NCBI RefSeq assembly: GCF_030296755.1
Contig: NZ_AP027741.1
Coordinates: forward strand, 2,657,001 to 2,721,000
Length of the DNA: 64,000 nt
Direction of reading: 5' to 3'
From: Methylophaga marina
GTDB taxonomy: Bacteria > Pseudomonadota > Gammaproteobacteria > Nitrosococcales > Methylophagaceae
Position 1 is the first letter of the stretch. Each line of letters opens with the position of its first letter. Both the position numbers and the translations under genes were made by a program. Under the pieces are notes generated by a model. The model was not told the origin of the DNA. It worked only from the letters and a program-made list of their open reading frames with translations, and ran no database searches. Positions 10,919-20,054 of the stretch are shown here, piece after piece.

Positions 10919-11924
10919 AACATTCCAACTACGTGATCCCGCTGGGGCAAAATATAGTATCGGTGTGTTGGTCTATATCACCGTCACTTACTTTGGTGGC
11001 TGGGCAGCGATGTTTGCCAATAACTGGATAATCAATATTCTGGGCATGATGGCCTGTGCCCACGGCATGATTATCGCGGCTTATTTATTACACGAATGTG
11101 GTCATAACGCCTTATTTAAAGACAATAAGGATAATGCCAAACTCGGTAAAGTCCTTAACTGGATTACCGGCAGTTGTTACGGCCGCTTTGAAGATATTCG
11201 TTATAAACACATGCGTCATCATGTCGATAACTGTGATCCCGTAGTATGGGATTACCGTAGCTTTTTAAAACGACATCCAGTTATGGAAAAGGTCGTCAAA
11301 GCAGCGGAGTGGGCATACATACCAGCCATTGAAATTATGATGCACACTATGCTGGTGTTTGCACCATGGGCTATTGAATCAAAGCGTGATCAACAACGTC
11401 GGGTTTTGACGGTGGTATTAATTAGAGGCGCGTTATTGCTGGCGGTGTTGCTGATTAGTGTCAAAGCGTTTGTCTTATACGCCGTTGCTCAATGCGTGTT
11501 GTTCACTGTACTTCGTTTTATGGACTGTTATCAGCATAACTATGAAGTGATTTTTAATCTGGATGATCCTGATGCCGTGTTCCCTCATCGTCGTGATTTT
11601 GAGTACGAGCAGGCCAATACCTATAGCAACTTATTGTCACACCGTTATCCGTGGCTGAATATGCTGGTGCTGAATTTCTGCTATCACAATGCTCATCATC
11701 AGAAACCCATATTGAACTGGTATGAGCTGCCGGCTTTACACAAAGAAATGGGTGAAAAAGTCGCACCACAAACGCTGACATTCTGGGAACAAGCTCGTTC
11801 TTATCACAAGCATCGTGTCGCACGTATTTATGCTGAAGAATACGGTGATGATGAAGTCACCACCTCATTAAAAGAGGGCAGAGCCGTCGGTGTGGATGCG
11901 TTAAGTTTTCTGACTGCGTTTTGA
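10911..11924 (+). CDS. Membrane fatty-acid-desaturase-family protein
   Basis: A 337-residue integral membrane di-iron protein. The three histidine boxes are present: HECGH at about residue 62, HMRHH at about 101 and HNAHH at about 266, flanked by hydrophobic spans at 15-60 and 160-200. Members desaturate or hydroxylate acyl chains, carotenoids or other lipids; the substrate is not evident. It overlaps the TIM-barrel gene by 8 bp (translational coupling), an unusual partner for a desaturase, which suggests a shared pathway on a small molecule rather than ordinary membrane lipid desaturation. A bidirectional terminator follows. Confidence 0.85.
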   Translation: MAKTFQLRDPAGAKYSIGVLVYITVTYFGGWAAMFANNWIINILGMMACAHGMIIAAYLLHECGHNALFKDNKDNAKLGKVLNWITGSCYGRFEDIRYKHMRHHVDNCDPVVWDYRSFLKRHPVMEKVVKAAEWAYIPAIEIMMHTMLVFAPWAIESKRDQQRRVLTVVLIRGALLLAVLLISVKAFVLYAVAQCVLFTVLRFMDCYQHNYEVIFNLDDPDAVFPHRRDFEYEQANTYSNLLSHRYPWLNMLVLNFCYHNAHHQKPILNWYELPALHKEMGEKVAPQTLTFWEQARSYHKHRVARIYAEEYGDDEVTTSLKEGRAVGVDALSFLTAF

Positions 11925-11930
11925 TAAAAC

Positions 11931-11960
11931 CAAAGCCCTTGGTCGTCACTGAGGGCTTTG
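11931..11960. terminator. Bidirectional hairpin between convergent genes
   Basis: A 9-bp perfect stem, CAAAGCCCT / AGGGCTTTG, with a 12-base loop sits just after the desaturase stop and overlaps the end of the convergent tetR-like gene. AAAA precedes it and TAATAAA follows, so it could serve both strands. Confidence 0.6.
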
Positions 11961-12557
11961 TAATAAACGCACAAACTCGGTGACATAGAATTCGATATTC
12001 ACCTCAAGCTGATTGAGCTTAGGGTTTACCATCCAGCTTTGCGTTACACCCATCAGATAGCTATACATGGACATAGCCACCACCTGGCTATCCGCACTGG
12101 CTTTGCTATCTGATTGCTGGCGATAGCGTTCAACAAAACTAGCAAAGGTGGTGATGAGCGATACCGTTAAGGCGCGTTCACGCTCCAGTGATGGCGATAC
12201 CGATTCCGTGTATTCGGTTTTATTCAGCAAAATTTCAAACGACTGACGGTAATATGCATCATCAAACAATAAACTCAGCCATTGGCGAGCAAAATTACTG
12301 GCTGCTTCAACGGGCTCCTGACTGTCATCACACTGAGCAATCAGTTTTTCTAATGGTGCCTGAGAATAGGCCAAAATTTCTTCAAATAACTCTTCTTTAT
12401 TAGCAAAGTGCCAGTAAATCGGCCCACGAGAACAACCCGCCTCATCAGCAATCAACCGTAATGTTGTGCCACTGTAACCACGCTGACCAAATAACTTTAA
12501 CGCTGCATCAATCACTTTCTGCCGAGTTTTAGCTGCGTCTTCTTTGCTTCGTTTCAT
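11946..12557 (-). CDS. TetR-family repressor, AcrR/TtgR-like
   Basis: A 203-residue regulator. The N-terminal helix-turn-helix is typical (LKLFGQRGYSGTTLRLIADE, then CSRGPIYWHFANKEELF, residues 20-60). The C-terminal ligand region resembles the AcrR subgroup (AASNFARQWLSLLFDDAYYR, QSWMVNPKLNQLEVNIEFYV). AcrR-like members normally repress an adjacent efflux system, but no pump is adjacent here: upstream is an accessory region and downstream the desaturase pair. The target is therefore unknown. The ATG is preceded by AAATACTT rather than a strong SD. Confidence 0.85.
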   Translation of the reverse strand: MKRSKEDAAKTRQKVIDAALKLFGQRGYSGTTLRLIADEAGCSRGPIYWHFANKEELFEEILAYSQAPLEKLIAQCDDSQEPVEAASNFARQWLSLLFDDAYYRQSFEILLNKTEYTESVSPSLERERALTVSLITTFASFVERYRQQSDSKASADSQVVAMSMYSYLMGVTQSWMVNPKLNQLEVNIEFYVTEFVRLLQSPQ

Positions 12558-13021
12558 AAGTATTTTTCTTGGAGAAAATCAGATAGTAGCTTGAGGTTGT
12601 GGAAGCTTCAAATTTAGAGGAGTAAATGATTGTAGCTAGAGTGAATTTATTCCGTTTTATTGCTTAGTATCACAAATTGTGAAATATTCAGTCCAATATT
12701 ATCGAGATTGGTGAGCTTAACGACTACATCGTCTCGTCAGCATGAAGGATTCGATTGAACTCAAAAATGGAGATTTTGCCATGCTAATTGCCTCTTCCGT
12801 GAAACAAATTCATTCCAAAGATAACAAAGTCTTGGCTCTAATTTTCCAACCTAGTTCAACTTTTTGGCTCTATTTCTCAAAAAAATTAATCGACATTTCA
12901 TTAAAAAACAGATGGTTGAGAATTTTAAATCCGAATTATGAAGCGACTTCTTTAATATTTATTATGAAGCCAACGGCTTCATAAAACACACTGTTAGGTT
13001 TCCCATCACACACTACCGGAC
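12558..13021. other. Intergenic stretch with hairpin and left cassette core site
   Basis: About 460 bp without a convincing gene; an 80-codon ORF at 12742-12984 has no recognisable features. It contains a perfect 10-bp stem with a 3-base loop at 12962-12984 (TTATGAAGCC / GGCTTCATAA). Then GTTAGGT at 12993-12999 matches the integron core-site consensus GTTRRRY and would be the left border of the phzF-like cassette. Confidence 0.5.
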
Positions 13022-13807
13022 ATGAAAATAAAACAATACCAAGTTGATGCCTTTGCATCCCGACCATTTGAGGGCAATCCGGCGGCGGTGTGTCCTTTGG
13101 AAAGCTGGCTGGACGATGACTTGCTTCAAGCTATCGCAGAAGAAAACAATTTGTCGGAAACTGCATTCTTCGTGCCCACAGCAAAGGGGTTTCGTCTGAG
13201 ATGGTTTACCCCGGTCAAGGAGGTTGATCTATGTGGCCACGCCACATTGGCAACGGCCCATGTCATCTTCGAAATTCTTGGTTATACCGAATCGGCTATC
13301 ATCTTTGAGACGCGTAGTGGCAACCTTTGTGTTGAAAAGGATAGCAATCAATTGAAAATGGATTTCCCAGCATTTCCGCCAACTCCATGCGAGGTTTCCG
13401 AAACCATTATTAAAGCCCTTGGCGTGCACCCTATCGAGTTGCTGGCTGCCGACGATTACGTGGCCGTGTTGGATAGCGAGACAACCGTTCGAGCCATCAC
13501 CCCAAATCAAGCCTTACTTGCGCAGCTCGATTTGCGCGGTGTTATCGTTACTGCAACAGGTACTGATGTAGATTTTGTCAGTCGCTTCTTTGCCCCCAAG
13601 ATCGGCATTCCCGAAGATCCCGTAACTGGCGCCGCTCATTGTAAGCTTGCACCATACTGGGCTGGGAAACTTGGGAAAAACTTTCTGTCCGCCAAGCAAG
13701 TCTCTAAGCGTGGTGGTAGCCTCAAATGTGAAGTCAAAGCCGATCGAGTCGTTCTATACGGAAATGCCGTAACGTTCATGGAGGCAGAGATTGCATTTGA
13801 AACCTAA
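13022..13807 (+). CDS. PhzF-family isomerase-like protein, integron-cassette gene
   Basis: A 261-residue PhzF/YddE-type protein of the diaminopimelate-epimerase fold. Family marks are the start (IKQYQVDAFASRPFEGNPAA), the catalytic Glu in ENNLSETAFFV, DLCGHATLATAHVI and the second-half signature IGIPEDPVTGAAHC. PhzF itself isomerises dihydrohydroxyanthranilate in phenazine synthesis; most stand-alone homologues have unknown substrates and no phenazine genes are nearby. The gene sits between a GTTRRRY core site (12993) and an attC-like element whose first core overlaps the stop codon, so it looks like a gene cassette. The frame is intact. Confidence 0.88.
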   Translation: MKIKQYQVDAFASRPFEGNPAAVCPLESWLDDDLLQAIAEENNLSETAFFVPTAKGFRLRWFTPVKEVDLCGHATLATAHVIFEILGYTESAIIFETRSGNLCVEKDSNQLKMDFPAFPPTPCEVSETIIKALGVHPIELLAADDYVAVLDSETTVRAITPNQALLAQLDLRGVIVTATGTDVDFVSRFFAPKIGIPEDPVTGAAHCKLAPYWAGKLGKNFLSAKQVSKRGGSLKCEVKADRVVLYGNAVTFMEAEIAFET

Positions 13808-13882
13808 CAATGCCGTCAACTCGGACGCATTTTTCGTTCGCTGCGCTCACTACAAATGCGCTGGTTACGGCTGGCGTTAACT
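13802..13882 (+). other. attC (59-base-element-like) recombination site
   Basis: About 81 bp. The left inverse core ACCTAAC (13802-13808) fits RYYYAAC, and the stop codon of the phzF-like gene lies inside it. The right end GCGTTAACT (13874-13882) resembles a GTTRRRY core with one mismatch. Between them the arms are imperfectly complementary (GCCGTCAAC…GACGCATTT versus AAATGCGCTGGTTACGGC), leaving unpaired bases as in true attC sites. No integron integrase is in the window. Confidence 0.7.
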
Positions 13883-13887
13883 GTCTT

Positions 13888-14886
13888 ATGAGCTTCAGAG
13901 CAGAATTAGAGAAGAAGTGGAAAATCACTATCGCCCTGCTAGGGGAGGCTCGCGCAGCTCTTTGCGAATGCGAGGGAGTTGGTAAGTGTGATTTAGATGA
14001 GCATAAAGGTCACTTTCTGCTTCGGGCAACCTTGGTATCACACCGTCGGGGTTTATGTCTTTATGAGGAAGTACACGATCTAAGTACCAAAGAAAAACCT
14101 AAAACACACCGTCAATTTCTGAGTCGTCTCGCTGACGTACTTGATCAGCAATGCCAACCGATTATTGTGACGGACGCAGGATTTAAAACACCCTGGTTTC
14201 GAGCCGTTTTAGCAATGGGCTGGGACTTTGTTGGTTGTGCTCGACTGCCAAATTTTTATAGTGTGGATAATGAACATTGGCAATGTATTACTCAGTTATA
14301 TAAGCAAGCAACACAGCGGCCAAAACTCCTGAAGGGGGCGATTGCAAGACGAAACCCATTGCCATGTAACTTGGTTATTGTTAAGCAAAAATCAACGGGA
14401 AGAAAAGTGTTTAACCATGCTGGTTGTGAGCGTCAATCGAAACAACATCGGGTTCACAGAAAATCAGCCAATGATCCTTGGCTGTTAGCGACCTCTTTAA
14501 GTCATAGTGCATTCTTGGCGGTTAAAACCACCAAAATATATCGTTACCGCATGCAAATAGAAGAAGGTTTTAGAGATATGAAAAGCCACCGATTTGGACA
14601 GGGATTTGAATACAATAAAACGACACATAAAGAGAGATTATCTGTGTTAATTCTGCTGACAACGATTACCCACTGGATACTAATGGTGATTGGATTAGCT
14701 GCCCGGCAAACACAGCATCATCGTCAATATCAAGCGAATAGTTTGAAGACAGATTCGGTTTTATCCTTACCCTTTATTGGTTTTAGAGTCATTGCTGATA
14801 AATATGCGAAATTGAATATAAGAGAATTTATGAAGTCTGTCAGGGCACTTCATTTATCAAGTGCTTACTTATTTGAAACGCTATAA
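13888..14886 (+). pseudogene. IS4-family transposase, 5'-truncated
   Basis: The frame encodes the central and C-terminal parts of an IS4-type DDE transposase: second Asp region (QPIIVTDAGFKTPWFRAVLA), WDFVGCARLP, and the YREK-like motif with catalytic Glu (YRYRMQIEEGFRDMKSHRFG). The N-terminal portion with the first catalytic Asp is absent; the frame instead runs upstream into the attC site. It is thus a remnant abutting the attC junction, probably from insertion followed by deletion. I could not find a matching pair of terminal inverted repeats. It is probably immobile. Confidence 0.78.
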
Positions 14887-14983
14887 TTTTTGTGGGGATC
14901 GTACAGAGTCTGACCCTATCGGTACATCGGTAATCTCTGATTCCGTTGGTACTTTACACAGATTCTAATATCAAGGAGTTTCA

Positions 14984-16183
14984 ATGAAAGCAGTGATCGG
15001 AAGTTTGAAAAGGTTTTGGGAACGGTATAAAGATGAAAACCCTACTATTCAATTAAGTGTACCAATCGTAGGTGGCTTTGCTGCAAATATTCCCTTGAGT
15101 GAAAAAGGTAAAATGAAGAGAACAAGAGTTGGTTTTAATCCCCAAGATTTAAAAACTTCTTTTGTTGAATCTAAAACAGAAAAATTAATTCAATTTTATA
15201 ATCAATATGAATTAGAAAAAGAGTATAAATTTAGCCGTTCACCGTATGCAGAAACTATACCTCTTAAGAGAGGAAATAAAGGGTTTTCGTATGGAAAAGA
15301 TGTCGATGAGTTGGATGTTGTTTTTATAGACGCTAAATTCACACCTCCAGATTACTTAACCGAGCACTCAAAAAAAGCAGTTGATCTATTTAAAGAATTA
15401 AAGAAAATTAGGTTTAATGAAAAATCAGGTGAGTGGCAAAATGATTACTCAATTCGTATCACTAAATTCGATCTAACTGAAAATAAGGTTTACATTCAAC
15501 CCGCAAACTATTTTGATCAAATCGCTACTAACTTAACTTTAGATTGGGCTTCAGGGGTATTAGGTGAAGATGAGTCATTAACGATTAGAAATAATTATGA
15601 AAAAGCTCATAATGGATTACTCCCTCCACTTATGTCATCAATACTTGCAAATACTTTGGGTGTTGCAGCTATCCTCGTTAATCCAGATACAAAAGAAGTA
15701 CTGGTACCTATAAGAGGAACTGAACAGGCAATAATGGTTGAAGGTACGGGCAAGTTCCATTGTTCCGCATCAGGTGTTTTTGCATGGGATGAGTCTGAGA
15801 ATATTAAAAATACACTATCATTTGATTTTTTCAGCCAAGGTATGGAGAAAGAAATAGAAAGTGAGATAGGATTGAAACCAGAACAATATGACCTTATCCC
15901 TCTTGCTTTTACCAGAGAGCTTGTTCGAGGTGGAAAACCTCAATTATTTTTCATTGCGGAAACACGCTTAGATATTGAAACTATTAAATCCGAAATGAAA
16001 ATGGCTGAAGAGAATTGGGAGTTCATTGATATAGGTGATATTAATGAAAACAATCCTATGTATGAATATATAGCTTCTCCTTTAAATGCACCTCAAGAAA
16101 TGTTTACATACGAAGGTTGGATGGGGTTAAAAATAGCAATGGCATATTTTTATAGCACAGAGCCCCCTTTTAACGCATGTTAG
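14984..16183 (+). CDS. Large protein with C-terminal Nudix-like domain
   Basis: A 399-residue soluble protein with a good SD (AAGGAG at 14973). Residues 1-200 match no family I know. Residues about 220-340 look like a Nudix fold (GVAAILVNPDTKEVLVPIRG, GKFHCSASGVFAWDE) with a relaxed Nudix box ending EKEIESEIGL, near the REUXEEXGU consensus with Lys for Arg; activity is therefore uncertain. It is AT-rich, unlike the PhzF cassette upstream, and lies in a transposon- and cassette-rich stretch, suggesting horizontal acquisition. Substrate unknown. Confidence 0.6.
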   Translation: MKAVIGSLKRFWERYKDENPTIQLSVPIVGGFAANIPLSEKGKMKRTRVGFNPQDLKTSFVESKTEKLIQFYNQYELEKEYKFSRSPYAETIPLKRGNKGFSYGKDVDELDVVFIDAKFTPPDYLTEHSKKAVDLFKELKKIRFNEKSGEWQNDYSIRITKFDLTENKVYIQPANYFDQIATNLTLDWASGVLGEDESLTIRNNYEKAHNGLLPPLMSSILANTLGVAAILVNPDTKEVLVPIRGTEQAIMVEGTGKFHCSASGVFAWDESENIKNTLSFDFFSQGMEKEIESEIGLKPEQYDLIPLAFTRELVRGGKPQLFFIAETRLDIETIKSEMKMAEENWEFIDIGDINENNPMYEYIASPLNAPQEMFTYEGWMGLKIAMAYFYSTEPPFNAC

Positions 16184-16308
16184 CCATTACCGTATAACAA
16201 GTTGCTTAATGGGCATAAGACCAATGGTGTCAGGCTCGATTGGTAAGCTGACCCTTTGCTTGAACTCAGTGGCAGACCCCATGAACACAGGCCTTAGGTG
16301 TTCTAACT

Positions 16309-16698
16309 ATGCAAATTGAAGCTGTACTTTATCTACTTTTTTTATTCGGGTCGCCGTTTGTAGTTTATGTACTATCTAAAGAAAATCTTTTACCTGTAAA
16401 AGGTTTAGGTAAACTTGCAGGTATTAGTTTCGTCATTCTTTATGTGTTCATAGTTGGTTTAGCCGAGCTTACCAATTATCAACTTAAACAAGAGCTTGAT
16501 TCTTACGATATAGACAGAGATGGAAGTTTTTCCGATGCTGAGTTTACCTCTGACGCAGAAGAAGCAATGAATCGTTACATTCAAGATACAGGACGAACTT
16601 TCGTACCAATAACCGGCTTCATATTCTCTTTTATCTATGTCGGGTTATTTTTTGGCATAATCAAACTATTTAATAAATATGTACTTAAACACACCTAA
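16309..16698 (+). CDS. Small membrane protein with one EF-hand loop
   Basis: A 129-residue protein with two N-terminal membrane spans (residues 5-22 and 33-55), a soluble loop, and a third span near residues 97-118. The loop holds a canonical 12-residue EF-hand (DIDRDGSFSDAE, Asp at 1, 3, 5, Gly at 6, Glu at 12), so calcium binding is likely. A single EF-hand between membrane helices suggests sensing or pairing with a partner. It lies in the cassette-like region; the 125 bp before it contain no gene. Function unknown. Confidence 0.65.
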   Translation: MQIEAVLYLLFLFGSPFVVYVLSKENLLPVKGLGKLAGISFVILYVFIVGLAELTNYQLKQELDSYDIDRDGSFSDAEFTSDAEEAMNRYIQDTGRTFVPITGFIFSFIYVGLFFGIIKLFNKYVLKHT

Positions 16699-16777
16699 AA
16701 GGTAGGCAAAATCAGCTGTAAGAAGCGCGGCCTGGACTCGCTAACGCTGACCTTTGCGGACCGGGGTTATAAGGTCT

Positions 16778-17338
16778 ATGAAAAGAGTCATCTCAATATT
16801 CATCTTGATATTTATCGGCTCAGTGCAGGCCGAAGATTTTGGAACTTGTGGTTATATTCCAAAGAAGACTGAGCAATATCAATATCCAGAATGGGAAGTG
16901 TTTGATAGCTGTGCTTCTTATGCCGCTGGTGTGTTGCGAATATCACAAGAGCATAGAGAGAGACTTCATTTTGGAACTGAAGATTTGGAGGTATTTTTTA
17001 CCTCTGGTCAGTATTTCTACGTGAAACCTGATGGCAGATTTCTGCCTGTCATGTTTTACGATAACGGTGCTGATTATTTTCGAGAAGGATTAATTCGCTC
17101 CCAGAAAAACGGGAAAATCGAATTCTATAATAAGCATTTTGAGTTGGTACTTTCACCTGACTATGATTGGGCATGGCCATTTCATGACGGTTTGGCCCTT
17201 GTCTGTAACGGTTGTGTTCTGACGCCAATGGAAGATGGCCACCAAGCACTCGAAAGTGGCTTATGGGGCTACATAAACAAGAAAGGAGAGGAAGTGGTAC
17301 CGGTCAAATACAAGTCTTCTGATCTTCCTCGCCAGTAA
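16778..17338 (+). CDS. Exported WG-repeat protein
   Basis: A 186-residue protein with a signal peptide (MKRVISIFILIFIGSVQA, cleavage before EDFG). The mature part resembles WG-repeat proteins: FYVKPDGRFLPVMFYDNGAD, FREGLIRSQKNGKIEFYNKH and a clear last unit GLWGYINKKGEEVVPVKYKS. Several Cys (CGYIP, DSCASY, VCNGC) suggest disulphides. WG repeats are usually binding modules; the partner is unknown. ATG 16778 has AAGG upstream; the TTG at 16754 would put charged residues before the signal peptide. Confidence 0.65.
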   Translation: MKRVISIFILIFIGSVQAEDFGTCGYIPKKTEQYQYPEWEVFDSCASYAAGVLRISQEHRERLHFGTEDLEVFFTSGQYFYVKPDGRFLPVMFYDNGADYFREGLIRSQKNGKIEFYNKHFELVLSPDYDWAWPFHDGLALVCNGCVLTPMEDGHQALESGLWGYINKKGEEVVPVKYKSSDLPRQ

Positions 17339-17616
17339 AATTTTTAAGAAAAGCCTGTTGGTCATTTATTATGTGGGTAGGGAGCGCCGTACAGCCATAT
17401 ATTCAAACTACTTCACTGATAGGGCTAACATAAAAGAGGTTTAGTCTGCATACTAGTAGAAGCGGTGTTTATCAAAGATGCTGACTGGTCCTTAAAAATC
17501 AATACGTAAACTAATCGCTTAATCAAGTATTCATCATTTCACACAATAAGCTAACGCTCATATGAGGTGCGGAAAGTGCGAAATAACACAATCAAATTAA
17601 CAGGCTTTTCTCTCTC
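17339..17616. other. Intergenic, no gene recognised
   Basis: About 280 AT-rich bases mark the end of the accessory stretch before the antiporter gene. I see no ORF, tRNA-like fold or repeat to name. Confidence 0.4.
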
Positions 17617-18642
17617 ATGATTGATTTGTTCGTGGGATGGCCTGCCGCTACCTACATCAGCTTCGCTACTTGTACCATTATTATTTTATTTGCTGGTGTG
17701 CGTATCACTCGGTTAGCTGATGCCTTGGGAAAACGTACTGGGATAGGGTCTGCCTTATTTGGTGCCGTGCTTTTGGGCGGAACCACCTCACTGCCGGGCA
17801 TCATTACCTCTGTGAGCACTGCCTGGCAGGGTTATGCCGATCTTGCTGTCAGTAACGCGGTGGGCGGCATTGCTGCACAAACGACATTCTTAATATTCGC
17901 TGATATGATTTACCGCCGTGCTAACTTGGAGCACGCAGCGGCCTCGCTTGAAAATTTAGTTCAATGCACTTTGTTGATTGCTCTGCTGTCGATTGCCTTG
18001 GTGGGGCTAACCGGCCCTGAAGTCACTATTTTTGCCATTCATCCTGTGTCTATCATTTTATTACTGGCTTATGGTTTTGGTTTACGCTTGATTTCCGATA
18101 CTCAACATCAACCGCTTTGGTTTGCTTCGAAAACCAAAGAAACCAAGCCAGAAAGTGAGATATCCATCCCAGAAGGTAAGTTATCAACTTTATGGTGGAA
18201 ATTTAGTGGCTATACTGTGGCTATTGCTTTTGCTGGTTATGGCATAGGTGAGACCGGTATTGCCAACGCCAACATCACAGGGCTTTCCGAAACCGTGGTT
18301 GGGACGTTATTTACTTCTGTTGCGACGTCATTACCGGAATTAGTGACGGTTTTATTTGCTGTGCGGATGGGAGCGCTTACATTAGCTGTTGGGGATATTA
18401 TTGGTGGAAACAGTTTCGATGTGTTGTTTTTAGCCTTTTCTGACTTTGCTTATCAAGATAGCTCAATCTATCACGCCACAACACAAGACACGGCATTCAT
18501 ACTGACCATTAATTTATTGATGAGTACGGTTTTGCTGCTAGGTTTATTGCGTAGGAAGCGAAATGGTATTGGCAATATTGGCTTTGAAGGCTTTATGGTG
18601 CTAATACTGTATGCATTGGCCGTTGTTGTTGTGACCAGCTAA
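17617..18642 (+). CDS. Sodium/calcium exchanger-family (CaCA) membrane antiporter
   Basis: A 341-residue protein with about ten hydrophobic segments. The two inverted alpha-repeat motifs of the CaCA superfamily are visible: GAVLLGGTTSLPGIITS (residue 50) and its partner TLFTSVATSLPELVTVLF, followed by VGDIIGGNSFDVLFLAF. These repeats line the cation path in exchangers such as YrbG/NCX_Mj. The usual Glu of the first repeat (xSxPE) is Gly here (SLPGIITS), so ion selectivity may differ. The ORF appears intact and monocistronic. Confidence 0.82.
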   Translation: MIDLFVGWPAATYISFATCTIIILFAGVRITRLADALGKRTGIGSALFGAVLLGGTTSLPGIITSVSTAWQGYADLAVSNAVGGIAAQTTFLIFADMIYRRANLEHAAASLENLVQCTLLIALLSIALVGLTGPEVTIFAIHPVSIILLLAYGFGLRLISDTQHQPLWFASKTKETKPESEISIPEGKLSTLWWKFSGYTVAIAFAGYGIGETGIANANITGLSETVVGTLFTSVATSLPELVTVLFAVRMGALTLAVGDIIGGNSFDVLFLAFSDFAYQDSSIYHATTQDTAFILTINLLMSTVLLLGLLRRKRNGIGNIGFEGFMVLILYALAVVVVTS

Positions 18643-18686
18643 GCGCATATGAAAAATACTATGCAGTTGAATGATGAGGTGAGTCT

Positions 18687-19196
18687 ATGAAAAGGGTGAT
18701 GGTATTTGTGCTTTTGATGTTTCCGTTTATATCTTTGGCATCATCAGAGCAAGCTGTAATATCTCTTCTTAAAGCCGCACCGGAAAACGTTCAAGCATCA
18801 TCAGAAACTCAAAAAGCATTAGAGACGCTTAAACAACATGGCATCATCAAAAATGAGCCTGATATTGTTGCGGAGTACAATCATATCTACATTGTAAATA
18901 AGCAGCTTCCGGTATTGGGTGGGGTGTTGTTGGCTTTAGATCATGAGTATCTTGAAGATTGGATAGGGTGTTGTGTCAATCCTGGCGTGGCTCTGGCTCT
19001 GCAGGTGAAAAAGGATAAGGATGACTCATCTGCGTTAGCGTCGTTTGCTAAGGAAAATCATTGCAAAGTGATGCCTTTTGAACAGTCAATCATGACAAAG
19101 GATCTAAAAGAGGCTGCCTTTGATCATCTCAAAAAAGAAGATATTTTGGTGCTGTCCTGTAAGTTAAGTGATAGGACTTATGAGTCTAGGGAGTAA
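18687..19196 (+). CDS. Exported protein of unknown function
   Basis: A 169-residue protein with an N-terminal signal peptide (MKRVMVFVLLMFPFISLASS) and a strong SD (GAGGTGA). It has a central WIGCCVNPG segment with a Cys pair and single Cys later. No family recognised. It follows the CaCA gene by 45 bp on the same strand. Confidence 0.65.
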   Translation: MKRVMVFVLLMFPFISLASSEQAVISLLKAAPENVQASSETQKALETLKQHGIIKNEPDIVAEYNHIYIVNKQLPVLGGVLLALDHEYLEDWIGCCVNPGVALALQVKKDKDDSSALASFAKENHCKVMPFEQSIMTKDLKEAAFDHLKKEDILVLSCKLSDRTYESRE

Positions 19197-19240
19197 ACTA
19201 CTACAAGCTGATTTAGGATTAGACTGACTAACTTCAGACT

Positions 19241-19990
19241 TTAATGTTCATTAATATAAGGTAACTGCTCTTGTAGTTCTTTTAATTCTTTTCTGTGGTC
19301 ATATAAATCGTCAAGCTCTGAGTCTAATTGCTTAATCTGTACTAGTAGTTGTTCTAAATATTGTGATTTTGACATCATGTGACAACCTTCTTTCAGATCG
19401 GCGTCCAGATGGTTTTGTAATTCTTCAACGGTATTAATGAATGCCCCATTGTTCTTCTCAGCAGGGTTATAATCATTGATTAACAAGATAATGTCATTGA
19501 CTGAAACGGGGACATTGATGTTCTTGTATTGACCATCAGCGATTTTTATTGAGGCTGGTTTTTGGTTTTTGGGATCATAGATAACGGGTATTATTTTGTT
19601 GATTCTTGCACCATATAATTCTGCGTAGCCTGGTTGTTGTGGATTTTTACTACCAGTCATGGCTTTTTTAGCAAAGTTGTGAACCTGTTTAATGTGCATC
19701 GTGGTGTTTTTGTCCGGCCAGTTTTCGTTTTTAGCGTCAACAATAACGGCAATATGAATACCCGCCTTTTGCTTTTTGAGATGTTCATCGTACATTCTCC
19801 AGAAGGTCTGGTAATCCAGCGGTTTTTTTAGCACGGGGATTGGTAGAAATTGTCCCTCACGTGCCTTTGCTTTAATCACTTCAGGTTCAACTTCAAATGT
19901 CAGCTCTTTTGGTTCAGCTAGCACCTTCGGACCGAAACTGACAACAAAGACCGCTATTAATGAGTACATCACATTGGCTGATTTTTTCAT
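19241..19990 (-). CDS. Exported protein with C-terminal coiled coil
   Basis: A 249-residue protein from ATG 19990 (MKKSANVMYSLIAVFVVS…KVLA), a clear signal peptide; the longer frame to 20026 would bury it. The middle (IHIAVIVDAKNENWPDKNTT, KIIPVIYDPKNQKPASI) looks like an alpha/beta fold; the last 50 residues (YLEQLLVQIKQLDSELDDL) are coiled coil. No family recognised. It is one of three leftward genes (19.2-21.9 kb), two of them exported, on either side of the HD gene. Confidence 0.6.
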   Translation of the reverse strand: MKKSANVMYSLIAVFVVSFGPKVLAEPKELTFEVEPEVIKAKAREGQFLPIPVLKKPLDYQTFWRMYDEHLKKQKAGIHIAVIVDAKNENWPDKNTTMHIKQVHNFAKKAMTGSKNPQQPGYAELYGARINKIIPVIYDPKNQKPASIKIADGQYKNINVPVSVNDIILLINDYNPAEKNNGAFINTVEELQNHLDADLKEGCHMMSKSQYLEQLLVQIKQLDSELDDLYDHRKELKELQEQLPYINEH

Positions 19991-20054
19991 TTCTATGCCT
20001 TTAAGTAAGCTTGAGAATACATACATTTATCCGTTCCTTTTTCATTGAATCTGC

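Noticed and set aside
12742..12984. 80-codon ORF before the phzF-like gene
   Set aside because: No ribosome site, no family resemblance and it ends in a hairpin; composition looks like random AT-rich sequence.
16184..16308. Second attC-like site before the EF-hand gene (GTATAACAAG…)
   Set aside because: The left part recalls an attC start, but I could not match a complementary right arm ending in a GTTRRRY core, so it is not called.
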